A stretch of DNA of 7,623 nt from Firmicutes bacterium UBA5010 (GCA_002396645.1 DGYI01000020.1:1-7623), one strand, 5' to 3'. Counted from the first letter of the stretch, positions 1 to 5,358 are shown. Translations and numbers: made by a program. The notes: generated from the sequence alone by a model not told the origin.

Positions 1-20
1 ATAGGTTTGTCATTGGTCTG

Positions 21-54
21 AATAACTCGCTGAATATTCAGCGAGTTATTTTTT
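21..54 (+). terminator. Rho-independent terminator of an off-window upstream gene
   Basis: Bases 21-50 form a perfect 30-nt palindrome (arm AATAACTCGCTGAAT) and run directly into a T-run at 49-54, the classic intrinsic terminator for plus-strand transcription. No T-run follows on the other strand, so it acts one way. In frame 1 the first bases read IGLSLV then TGA at 19-21, which could be the last six codons of the terminated gene, but that is too short to identify it. Confidence 0.88.
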
Positions 55-60
55 ATATTT

Positions 61-483
61 CATCAAATTAGTCTTTTTATAAATATATAAAAATATAAAC
101 CCAAAAAAGGCTCTGTCACTTAACGCTAAGGCTTAAATATACTTATTGATATTTTATTACATTTCCTTATGTTTGAACAATTTATTTCATACTTTTCGTA
201 AGTGCCTATATAAGACGTTTTGAAGACTTTTAATCAATAAAAAATACTATTTTTATGAGAACTATAGTTCTCTTTACAAAATATAGAAAAAACTTATATA
301 ATAATCATACAATATATTGTAAAAAATAAAAAGACATAGTTTATTAGTTTAATGCCAAGAGAAGAGCCTTGAATAGCCAAGTGAAACTTATACTGACATA
401 AAGTTAAAGGCAATAACAGCTTAAGTATTTTTTGATTAAAGCTTCTTGTGTGTCTTTAGTAATTCTAAACGCCTTCCTATTAT
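61..483. other. Gene-free AT-rich stretch with palindromes
   Basis: No open reading frame with a start and ribosome site is visible on either strand here. It holds two perfect palindromes, 257-272 (GAGAACTATAGTTCTC) and 308-321 (TACAATATATTGTA). Neither is followed by a T-run, so they are not terminators; they could be protein-binding sites or chance in AT-rich DNA. On the minus strand, 481-404 and then 403-344 read as two short coding-like stretches in one frame, separated by a stop and lacking a start, possibly the relic of a decayed gene. I cannot assign either stretch to a family. Confidence 0.5.
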
Positions 484-524
484 AAAAAAAGTGGTAAAAT
501 CTAATAGAAATTACCACTTTTTTT
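484..524. terminator. Bidirectional terminator below the MltG-like gene
   Basis: AGTGGTAA (490-497) pairs with TTACCACT (511-518) around a 13-nt loop. A-run 484-490 and T-run 518-524 flank the stem, so on either strand the hairpin ends in a run of U. The minus-strand gene ending at 585 is its obvious client. There is no plus-strand gene immediately to the left, so use in that direction is unproven. Confidence 0.85.
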
Positions 525-584
525 ATTTATTTCAAGTATAAAAAATATTTAAATTTCAAAAAATATTCTGCTAAAAGCTGAAAC

Positions 585-1142
585 TTATTTAGCTAATAAT
601 TTTATAATTTCATCTAAGGATGTACCCTTTTTAATCGTAAAGTCACCTGATTTTAATTTAGTGTCAAGCTTTAGTTCTACGCATCTTGTCAAGAATGCCT
701 GTTTATCTTCTATCAAATTGTTTGTCAATAAAATATCCGCTATTTTTGAAGGGAAAGAACCGGCCGGTACATTAAAGCTTATTTCAGTTCCTACAGCGAC
801 ATCAGAATCATTATTTTGATCAGGCTGATTGTTTTGATCATCATCAGGTGTATTGGAATCATTGTTATCCGGGTCTTCAGAATTATCAGGATTATTAGTT
901 TCATCACTTCCGTCACTGTTATCATCATTATTCGGTATATTGTCCTGATCAGCTGATATATCTATAGGCGGAGTATCAGGCTTGATAGTATCTTTGTCTA
1001 TTTTTAAATCAAACAATGCATTGAATCTCCAAATTAGTATTGCGGCTACAGCTGCAATAACACAAAGTATAATCGCATAATCAGTAAAATTGTAAATTAA
1101 ATCTCTAAACCAATTAATAATTCTTTTCACTTTTATGTCCAT
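585..1142 (-). CDS. Membrane-anchored MltG/YceG-like N-terminal domain protein (no catalytic domain)
   Basis: Function is not established. From the 1142 start the protein has about 185 residues: a short basic N-terminus, one membrane helix (about residues 20-40, YAIILCVIAAVAAILIW), a 65-residue acidic linker made almost wholly of D, N, P, S and E, and a C-terminal domain of about 67 residues. That domain (GTEISFNVPAGSFPSKIADI ... LKSGDFTIKKGTSLDEIIKL) matches the small LysM-like subdomain at the start of MltG/YceG endolytic transglycosylases. Full MltG is about 350 residues with a catalytic glutamate in a following domain that is missing here, so it is probably a cell-wall-binding or regulatory relative rather than an enzyme. 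The domain is predicted to lie outside the membrane. The start is unclear: AAAGGAGG (minus strand, 1151-1144) sits only 1 nt before the ATG at 1142, 13 nt before a GTG at 1130, and an in-frame TTG at 1166 has no ribosome site. The gene diverges from the kinase gene and ends before the 484-524 terminator. Confidence 0.75.
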   Translation of the reverse strand: MDIKVKRIINWFRDLIYNFTDYAIILCVIAAVAAILIWRFNALFDLKIDKDTIKPDTPPIDISADQDNIPNNDDNSDGSDETNNPDNSEDPDNNDSNTPDDDQNNQPDQNNDSDVAVGTEISFNVPAGSFPSKIADILLTNNLIEDKQAFLTRCVELKLDTKLKSGDFTIKKGTSLDEIIKLLAK

Positions 1143-1227
1143 GCCTCCTTTGCACAAAGAGCTCAAATTATTTTTAAAAAGAGCGACTCGGTGTGTAATT
1201 TAATTATTTGTATCGTTTCTTTTGATG

Positions 1228-1257
1228 TTTCAATCAATTTTGCAAGATTGACTGAAA
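1228..1257. repeat. Inverted repeat A in the divergent spacer
   Basis: TTTCAATCAATT (1228-1239) pairs with GATTGACTGAAA (1246-1257) around a 6-nt loop, with one A-C mismatch and one T-G wobble in 12 positions. No T-run follows closely on either strand, so it is not a terminator. Its core words CAATCA, ATTTTG and CAAGATT recur in inverted repeat B. Confidence 0.6.
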
Positions 1258-1272
1258 ATGATAGATTTTTCA

Positions 1273-1313
1273 AATCAATCATAATTTTGACAAAAGCAAG
1301 ATTATAATTGATT
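1273..1313. repeat. Inverted repeat B in the divergent spacer
   Basis: A 17-position stem, 1273-1289 with 1297-1313, has 15 Watson-Crick pairs, one wobble and one C-A mismatch, closed by a 7-nt loop ACAAAAG. It resembles a longer form of inverted repeat A. It lacks a terminator T-run. Possible roles are an operator, a small transcript or an mRNA leader structure for the minus-strand gene; the sequence does not decide among them. Confidence 0.6.
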
Positions 1314-1370
1314 GAGCCTATGTAATAATAACATATAAAAACGCTTTATTCAATAATTTTAGCAAATTTA

Positions 1371-1399
1371 TTTAAGTTTTTTACAAAATATGATATAAT
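1371..1399 (+). promoter_or_regulatory. Probable promoter P1 for the nucleoside kinase gene
   Basis: A perfect extended -10, TGATATAAT (1391-1399), lies 17 nt after a weak -35 TTTAAG (1371-1376). Transcription would begin near 1406, inside the first small stem-loop, leaving a leader of about 300 nt before the ATG at 1711. The extended -10 can offset the poor -35. Confidence 0.55.
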
Positions 1400-1462
1400 A
1401 TGCTTAGCATATTAACAATGGCTCAGCTTGCTGAGACTATGATATAATATCTTTAAGATATT
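1389..1462 (+). repeat. Two direct copies of TATGATATAATAT, each with a stem-loop
   Basis: The 13-mer occurs at 1389-1401 and 1438-1450. Each copy overlaps a 7-bp stem with the same TTA loop: AATATGC/GCATATT (1397-1413) and AATATCT/AGATATT (1446-1462). The two stems differ at two positions and both arms change together, so pairing is kept. A further hairpin, CTCAGC/GCTGAG (1422-1427 with 1430-1435), lies between them. The 12-mer GAGACTATGATA is also repeated at 1433-1444 and 1500-1511. Confidence 0.7.
1440..1448 (+). promoter_or_regulatory. Second extended -10 (possible promoter P2)
   Basis: TGATATAAT recurs here exactly, 49 nt downstream of the P1 copy, within a repeated 13-mer TATGATATAATAT. 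No recognisable -35 sits at the usual distance, so use as a promoter rests on the extended -10 alone. It may instead be the second copy of a repeated structural element. Confidence 0.35.
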
Positions 1463-1523
1463 TTTTAATGGTTTTATAGTTCTCTGCGCGGAACATTACG
1501 AGACTATGATAATTCATAATATA

Positions 1524-1553
1524 GAAATATCTTAAGATTATTTAAGATATTTC
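1524..1553 (+). repeat. 12-bp stem-loop in the kinase leader
   Basis: GAAATATCTTAA (1524-1535) pairs perfectly with TTAAGATATTTC (1542-1553) around a 6-nt loop GATTAT. CTATGA (1504-1509) and TCATAG (1552-1557) could extend it across an asymmetric bulge. The stem reuses the AATATCTT word of the hairpin at 1446-1462. There is no T-run, so it is not a terminator. Confidence 0.65.
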
Positions 1554-1585
1554 ATAGAAACTTAAATTATAATTATGTAAAGGCA

Positions 1586-1652
1586 GCATATCATAATAAA
1601 GATATGCCACCTAAGAGAGTGGAAAAATTAGTTTAATTAAACCTATTTTTTA
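1586..1652 (+). promoter_or_regulatory. Unassigned leader hairpins before the kinase gene
   Basis: GCATATC (1586-1592) pairs with GATATGC (1601-1607). CCAC (1607-1610) pairs with GTGG (1619-1622) and shares base 1607, so the two stems compete by one base. Next, AAAAATTAGTTT (1623-1634) pairs imperfectly with AAACCTATTTTTT (1639-1651), ending in a run of T at 1646-1652, which could work as a weak attenuator. These are by-eye pairings of AT-rich sequence; no known riboswitch class is recognised. Confidence 0.35.
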
Positions 1653-1710
1653 AGACGCAGAAAAAATCTGAAAGTTCCAAAAAAATATTACCAATTGGAG
1701 GCCGAAAATT

Positions 1711-3357
1711 ATGAATATAATAGTAAAAGGTGTAGGAAATGTTGAAATACTTAAAAAACAAAGCTGCTATGAATTATTAAAGCAGATACATAAAGAGGAT
1801 TATAACAAATACCTGACAGTTAAGGTAAATAATATGTTAAAAGAGCTCAGCTATGATGAGCTTTCTGAGAATGATGAGATTGAATTTTTAGATATTAAGC
1901 ATCCGGATGGGATGAGAGTATATATAAGAACACTTTGCCTGGTATATATAAAAGCGTGCAGAGAATTGTTCAATAATGTTCAGGTATCCATAGAGCATTC
2001 CTTAAATAAGGGATTATTCACTGAAATAAAGCTGGACAGAAAATTGACGGAAGAAGATATCATAGAAATTAAAACAAAAATGCAAGAAATTATAGATAAA
2101 AATATTTTTATAGATAAGCAGATGCTGACGATAGATGAGGCTAAGAAAATATTTATTAAGCAAAATATGCCGGACAAGGTATCTTTATTGTTAAATTGGG
2201 ATACTGAGGATATCAGGGTGTATGAGCTTGATGGATATTATGATACATTCTACGGTTATGTCGCACCTAATACCAATGTTATATATAAATTTGATTTAAA
2301 ACTGTTCGGATCAGGCCTTATACTTCGCTACCCTTCCAGAGAGAACACAAATGAGTTTCCCGAATATGATGAGCATATAAAGCTCGCTAAAATATTCAAG
2401 GAGGCCGAGGATTGGGGAGAGATTATGGAAGTAGGTCATGTCGGGGCATTAAATAAAAATATACTAAATAATAAAATCCATGATCTAATATTGGTAAATG
2501 AAGCACTTCATGAAAAGAAAATAGCATATATAGCAGATGAAATTTCAGCTGATGAAGATATTAAGGTCATTTTAATTGCCGGTCCTTCGTCATCAGGTAA
2601 GACAACATTTGCTCAAAGATTATCAATACAGCTTAGAGTAAACGGTAAAAAGACATACGCAATTTCACTTGACGATTATTTTGTGGACAGAGAAAAAACT
2701 CCGCGAGATGAAAATGGAAACTATGATTTTGATACGATAGATGCACTTGATATAGATTTATTTAACGATCAGCTCGTCAGACTTATGAAGGGTGAAGAAG
2801 TACAGGTACCTACCTTTGATTTCAAAACAGGCAGAAGAGTTTACGATAAAAATCCTGTAAAACTTTCAAAGGATCACCTGATAGTTGTTGAAGGAATACA
2901 TGGCTTAAACGACAAACTGACATCACATGTATATAAGAAAAACAAATTTAAGATATACATAAGTGCATTAACTCAGTTAAATATCGATAATCATAACAGA
3001 ATATCGACCTCCGATACAAGGCTTATAAGAAGAATAGTAAGAGACAATCAATTCAGAGGTCATAATGCACAAAGAACTATGGAGCTGTGGGAAAATGTAA
3101 GAAAAGGAGAAGAGAAATATATATTTCCTTTTCAAGAGAATGCAGATGCAATGTTTAATTCATCTTTGATATATGAATTGGGAATTCTTAAAAAATATGC
3201 AGTCCCTTTAATAGAAAAAGTCGAAGAAAACAGTGAATTCTACTCAGAGAAGCAAAGATTGTTAAAATTTTTAAGCTATTTTAAATCAATAGAAGATGAA
3301 AACATGATACCTAACACTTCAATACTTAAGGAGTTTATAGGCGGAGGAATACTATAG
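1711..3357 (+). CDS. Nucleoside kinase (uridine kinase-like) with TGS and ThrRS-like N-terminal domains
   Basis: Predicted cytoplasmic P-loop kinase that phosphorylates a nucleoside, most likely uridine/cytidine, in pyrimidine salvage; the exact substrate is inferred. The 548 residues match the usual length of this Firmicutes family. In order: a TGS-like domain (about 1-62), a region resembling the second additional (editing) domain of threonyl-tRNA synthetase (about 65-240, with HPDGMRVYIR near 64 and HVGALNK at 243-249), then a PRK/uridine kinase domain (about 285-500). The kinase has Walker A GPSSSGKTT (291-299), DDYF (321-324) at the site where uridine kinases hold the catalytic/substrate aspartate, VPTFDFKTGRR (366-376), and VVEGIHGL (392-399) as Walker B-like strand. 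HVGALNK is not the intact HxxxH metal site of ThrRS editing domains, so editing activity is not expected. GGAGG at 1697-1701, 9 nt before the ATG, fixes the start. The gene is monocistronic: it has its own leader and a terminator at 3462-3495. Confidence 0.9.
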   Translation: MNIIVKGVGNVEILKKQSCYELLKQIHKEDYNKYLTVKVNNMLKELSYDELSENDEIEFLDIKHPDGMRVYIRTLCLVYIKACRELFNNVQVSIEHSLNKGLFTEIKLDRKLTEEDIIEIKTKMQEIIDKNIFIDKQMLTIDEAKKIFIKQNMPDKVSLLLNWDTEDIRVYELDGYYDTFYGYVAPNTNVIYKFDLKLFGSGLILRYPSRENTNEFPEYDEHIKLAKIFKEAEDWGEIMEVGHVGALNKNILNNKIHDLILVNEALHEKKIAYIADEISADEDIKVILIAGPSSSGKTTFAQRLSIQLRVNGKKTYAISLDDYFVDREKTPRDENGNYDFDTIDALDIDLFNDQLVRLMKGEEVQVPTFDFKTGRRVYDKNPVKLSKDHLIVVEGIHGLNDKLTSHVYKKNKFKIYISALTQLNIDNHNRISTSDTRLIRRIVRDNQFRGHNAQRTMELWENVRKGEEKYIFPFQENADAMFNSSLIYELGILKKYAVPLIEKVEENSEFYSEKQRLLKFLSYFKSIEDENMIPNTSILKEFIGGGIL

Positions 3358-3461
3358 ACGTTAAAAAATTGTTTGATGAATTTTTGTCAAAATAATCTGT
3401 TTACTGCATATATTTTGTTTTAACTTTTATGCAAAAGATAGCCTTTTTTTACCGAATTTAC

Positions 3462-3495
3462 AAAACACCTGTTCTTTAATCGAACCGGTGTTTTT
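3462..3495 (+). terminator. Rho-independent terminator after the kinase gene
   Basis: AAAACACC plus GTTC (3462-3474) pairs with GAAC plus GGTGTTTT (3482-3494) around a 7-nt loop, with one T-C mismatch in the 13-position stem, followed by T-rich sequence from 3491. It lies about 105 nt after the kinase stop and separates that gene from the ATP synthase operon. Confidence 0.82.
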
Positions 3496-3543
3496 AATTT
3501 TACTTGTTATTTTTTTAATTAATTAAATTTCTCAATATTTTAG

Positions 3544-3572
3544 TTGTCTAAATTTAGCAATTAATATATAAT
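3544..3572 (+). promoter_or_regulatory. Probable sigma-A promoter of the atp operon
   Basis: TTGTCT (3544-3549, four of six consensus) and a perfect TATAAT (3567-3572) are exactly 17 nt apart. Transcription would start near 3579, about 47 nt before atpZ. A 10-nt palindrome ACATATATGT (3573-3582) overlaps the expected start point. It is the only good promoter between the kinase terminator and atpZ. Confidence 0.7.
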
Positions 3573-3625
3573 ACATATATGTGTAAATTTCATTATACAG
3601 TAAAAATCAATCTTATAAGAGTGAT

Positions 3626-3844
3626 ATGATGAATAATAAGTTTAAAATATATAAAAATTTATTTTTAATAACGCAAATTGGCCTGGTATTTATGATTTCG
3701 GTTTTATTGTCAATTTTTTTGGGAAATATAATTGATGAAAAGCTTAACAGCGGAAACATATTCAAGGTAATATTTATTATAATAGGAGTAGTTTCGGGTT
3801 TTGCAAGCGTTTTTAAAATCATAATGAATTCTGTAGAAAAATAA
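3626..3844 (+). CDS. atpZ: AtpZ/AtpI-family small membrane protein of the ATP synthase operon
   Basis: A 72-residue protein with two membrane helices (about 11-33 and 45-66) joined by a short polar loop LGNIIDEKLNSGN, the layout of the AtpZ family (ATPase gene 1, putative F1Fo-ATPase subunit). Family members are encoded first in many Firmicutes atp operons and are thought to help ATP synthase assembly or Mg2+ handling; neither role can be read from this sequence. Two adjacent ATGs (3626, 3629) could serve as start. The ribosome site is weak (AAGAG about 5 nt upstream), which may keep expression low. It is followed 20 nt later by atpI. The call rests on size, topology and position, since sequence conservation in this family is low. 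Confidence 0.72.
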   Translation: MMNNKFKIYKNLFLITQIGLVFMISVLLSIFLGNIIDEKLNSGNIFKVIFIIIGVVSGFASVFKIIMNSVEK

Positions 3845-3864
3845 CATAAGTAAGAGGTGTAACT

Positions 3865-4272
3865 ATGGGTGATGTTATTAAATTGCAATATAAAATAATA
3901 TTTATTGATATATTAATACTCTTAGCATTGATGCTAATTTCATTTTTTGTAATCGATGAGCCTATGCCTTGGATTAAGGGATATGTGTTTGGCGGACTTA
4001 TAGGAGTATTAAATTTTATATTGCTTGGCAATACTATATATAAAGCATCAATGATGAATCCTGCAAGAGCTAGAATCTATGCAGGAGCACACTATTACAT
4101 ACGTTTACTGATAACTGCAATAGTAATAATCATAGCGTTAAAAGCAGATTACTTAAACACTATCAGTGTACTAATCGGTCTTTTATTGATAAAACAAATT
4201 ATCTTTTTTTCACAGCTTTATGAAAGCAAAACTTTTTTCAAAAACATTATAAAAAGAAAGGAGGATAAATAA
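3865..4272 (+). CDS. atpI: ATP synthase protein I (AtpI), membrane assembly factor
   Basis: A 135-residue protein with four predicted membrane helices (about 10-30, 37-57, 75-93, 97-117) and a basic C-terminal tail (KNIIKRKEDK). The family AtpI is not part of the mature enzyme; in Na+- and H+-type synthases it has been linked to assembly of the c ring. Conserved-looking features are GGLIGVLNF in helix 2 and the ARARIYAGAHYYIRLLI stretch (67-83) entering helix 3. The ribosome site AAGAGGTG (3852-3859) supports the ATG at 3865. Its stop TAA (4270-4272) shares one base with the atpB start (TAATG), so translation of the two is likely coupled. Confidence 0.8.
   Translation: MGDVIKLQYKIIFIDILILLALMLISFFVIDEPMPWIKGYVFGGLIGVLNFILLGNTIYKASMMNPARARIYAGAHYYIRLLITAIVIIIALKADYLNTISVLIGLLLIKQIIFFSQLYESKTFFKNIIKRKEDK
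4257..4264 (+). promoter_or_regulatory. Strong ribosome binding site of atpB inside atpI
   Basis: AAAGGAGG, a full match to the Firmicutes anti-SD, lies within the last codons of atpI and 7 nt before the atpB ATG at 4272. It fixes the atpB start at the TAATG stop-start overlap. Confidence 0.85.
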
Positions 4273-4991
4273 TGGAAAGTGGATTTGGACCTTTGATTGT
4301 CTTTGAGTTTCAAATTCCGTTTACAGATATTGTAATACCAATATCAAATACTGTAACGGTAACATGGTTTATCATGCTTGTTCTGACACTTGTTTGTATA
4401 CTTGTTACCCGGAATTATGAGAAAATCCCCAAGAAAGTACAAAATGTAGTGGAAATGCTGGTAGATACAATAATAAATTTGACTAAGCAGACCATGGGGG
4501 AAGATAAGGCTAGATTTGCTCCATATATTGGCACCGTATTGATATTTTTAGCAGTATCCAACACTATAGGAATTTTTGGCATGCGTCCGCCGACAGCAGA
4601 TGTCAACACAACTATGGCATTGGCCATCATTACTTTTTGTATGATAAACTATAATGCTGTAAAATCTAACGGACTAGTGGCACGGCTTAAAGGCTTTACA
4701 GAGCCTATGTTTTTATTGACACCAATTAATTTAATAGGTGAAATTGCAACACCTATATCATTGGGCTTTCGTCTATTCGGAAATATAGTCGGAGGACTTA
4801 TAATAATGGAATTGTTCTATAGCGTTTTGAAATTATTAAGTACGGCAATATTCGGAGCAAATGCATTGCCTGTTTTTCAACTGCTTATACCATTGCCGTT
4901 TCACTTTTATTTTGATATATTTGCGGGATTGCTGCAGTCATTTATTTTTGCAATGCTGACAATGGTAAATGTATCAATGGCTATGGACTAG
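4272..4991 (+). CDS. atpB: F-type ATP synthase subunit a
   Basis: Subunit a is the membrane stator that forms the two ion half-channels against the c ring. At 239 residues the length is normal. Visible family marks are MRPPTADVNTT (104-114) at the start of the second conserved helix pair, the signature EIATPISLGFRLFGNIVGG (157-175) with the essential arginine R167 on the c-ring-facing helix, and the conserved C-terminal helix FDIFAGLLQSFIFAMLTMV (214-232). Membrane helices lie at about 27-46, 86-103, 113-129, 160-190 and 203-235. The protein starts at the TAATG overlap with atpI under a strong ribosome site. No defect is visible. Combined with the c-subunit residues, the channel probably carries Na+. 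Confidence 0.97.
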   Translation: MESGFGPLIVFEFQIPFTDIVIPISNTVTVTWFIMLVLTLVCILVTRNYEKIPKKVQNVVEMLVDTIINLTKQTMGEDKARFAPYIGTVLIFLAVSNTIGIFGMRPPTADVNTTMALAIITFCMINYNAVKSNGLVARLKGFTEPMFLLTPINLIGEIATPISLGFRLFGNIVGGLIIMELFYSVLKLLSTAIFGANALPVFQLLIPLPFHFYFDIFAGLLQSFIFAMLTMVNVSMAMD

Positions 4992-5052
4992 TAAGATCTA
5001 TAATGAAAAAATTATATAATTATTTTAATTAGAAAATTAGGAGGAAAAAATA
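4992..5052 (+). promoter_or_regulatory. A/U-rich leader and strong ribosome site before atpE
   Basis: This is the longest gap inside the operon (61 nt). It is almost entirely A and T and ends in AGGAGG (5039-5044), 8 nt from the atpE ATG. An unpaired A/U-rich leader before atpE boosts c-subunit translation in Escherichia coli, where many c copies are needed per enzyme; a similar role here is inference. A 9-codon ATG frame at 5003-5032 lacks a ribosome site and is not called. Confidence 0.45.
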
Positions 5053-5322
5053 ATGTCAAATATTACAAATGAAGGTTTAGTTTTAGCATGCTCAGCGATT
5101 GGAGCAGGATTAGCGATGATAGCAGGTATAGGACCTGGTATAGGACAAGGATATGCTGCAGGTAAAGGGGCGGAATCAGTAGGAAGACAGCCTGAGGCTC
5201 AAGGTGATATAGTAAGAACAATGCTTCTTGGAGCAGCTGTTGCAGAGACAACAGGTATTTACGGATTAATCATTGCTTTAATATTATTATTTGCGAACCC
5301 GCTTATTAGATTATTAGGATAA
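5053..5322 (+). CDS. atpE: F-type ATP synthase subunit c, predicted Na+-binding
   Basis: An 89-residue hairpin of two membrane helices (about 8-42 and 52-82) joined by the polar loop GRQPEAQGD (44-52); many copies form the rotor ring. Helix 1 has the glycine-repeat packing motif GPGIGQG (27-33). Helix 2 carries the ion-binding carboxylate E65 in VAETTGIYG (63-71). The residues that ligate Na+ in the Ilyobacter tartaricus c ring (Q32, V63, E65, S66, T67, Y70) fall at the same numbers here as Q32, V63, E65, T66, T67 and Y70, with Thr replacing Ser at 66 as in sodium enzymes such as that of Acetobacterium woodii, by recollection. The length equals that of the Ilyobacter protein. Only one c gene is present, in its usual place between atpB and atpF. 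Confidence 0.97.
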   Translation: MSNITNEGLVLACSAIGAGLAMIAGIGPGIGQGYAAGKGAESVGRQPEAQGDIVRTMLLGAAVAETTGIYGLIIALILLFANPLIRLLG

Positions 5323-5358
5323 TATTAATACTAACAACTAAAAATAAGGAGGCAAACA

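Larger units (their letters stand above)
1167..1710. other. Divergent, hairpin-dense intergenic region
   Basis: This 544-nt spacer separates the minus-strand MltG-like gene from the plus-strand nucleoside kinase gene. No convincing ORF is present. It contains at least five stem-loops (about 1228-1257, 1273-1313, 1397-1413, 1446-1462, 1524-1553), smaller hairpins at 1586-1622 and 1623-1652, and two perfect extended -10 elements. I searched by eye for T-box, purine, SAM, cobalamin, glycine, fluoride and c-di-GMP consensus words and found no match, so the plus-strand leader is structured but unassigned. A promoter for the minus-strand gene must also lie here, but I could not pick one with confidence. 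Confidence 0.6.

Noticed and set aside
107..140. GGCTCTGTCACTTAAC as a possible insertion-sequence end
   Set aside because: It has the look of some transposon ends, but I found no matching inverted copy at a sensible distance, no target duplication and no transposase sequence.
1303..1308. TTGACA (1287-1292) with TATAAT (1303-1308) as a promoter
   Set aside because: The gap is only 10 nt, too short for a sigma-A promoter; both words lie in the arms of inverted repeat B.
1389..1511. Purine-riboswitch-like words (ATATAAT, AATGG, AGTT, ACTATGA in order)
   Set aside because: The order and spacing are suggestive, but the conserved AGTTTCTACC core, a closing P1 stem against the sequence after ACTATGA, and the P2/P3 stems with interacting loops are all missing. 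The resemblance is better explained by repeated -10 boxes and local hairpins.
1980..2177. Minus-strand open frame inside the kinase gene
   Set aside because: It is the antisense shadow of a well-supported coding region, with no ribosome site and low-complexity composition.
3613..4031. Minus-strand open frames opposite atpZ and atpI
   Set aside because: They are antisense to two membrane-protein genes with correct ribosome sites and operon context.
5003..5032. Nine-codon ATG frame between atpB and atpE
   Set aside because: It has no ribosome site and its length is within chance for AT-rich sequence.
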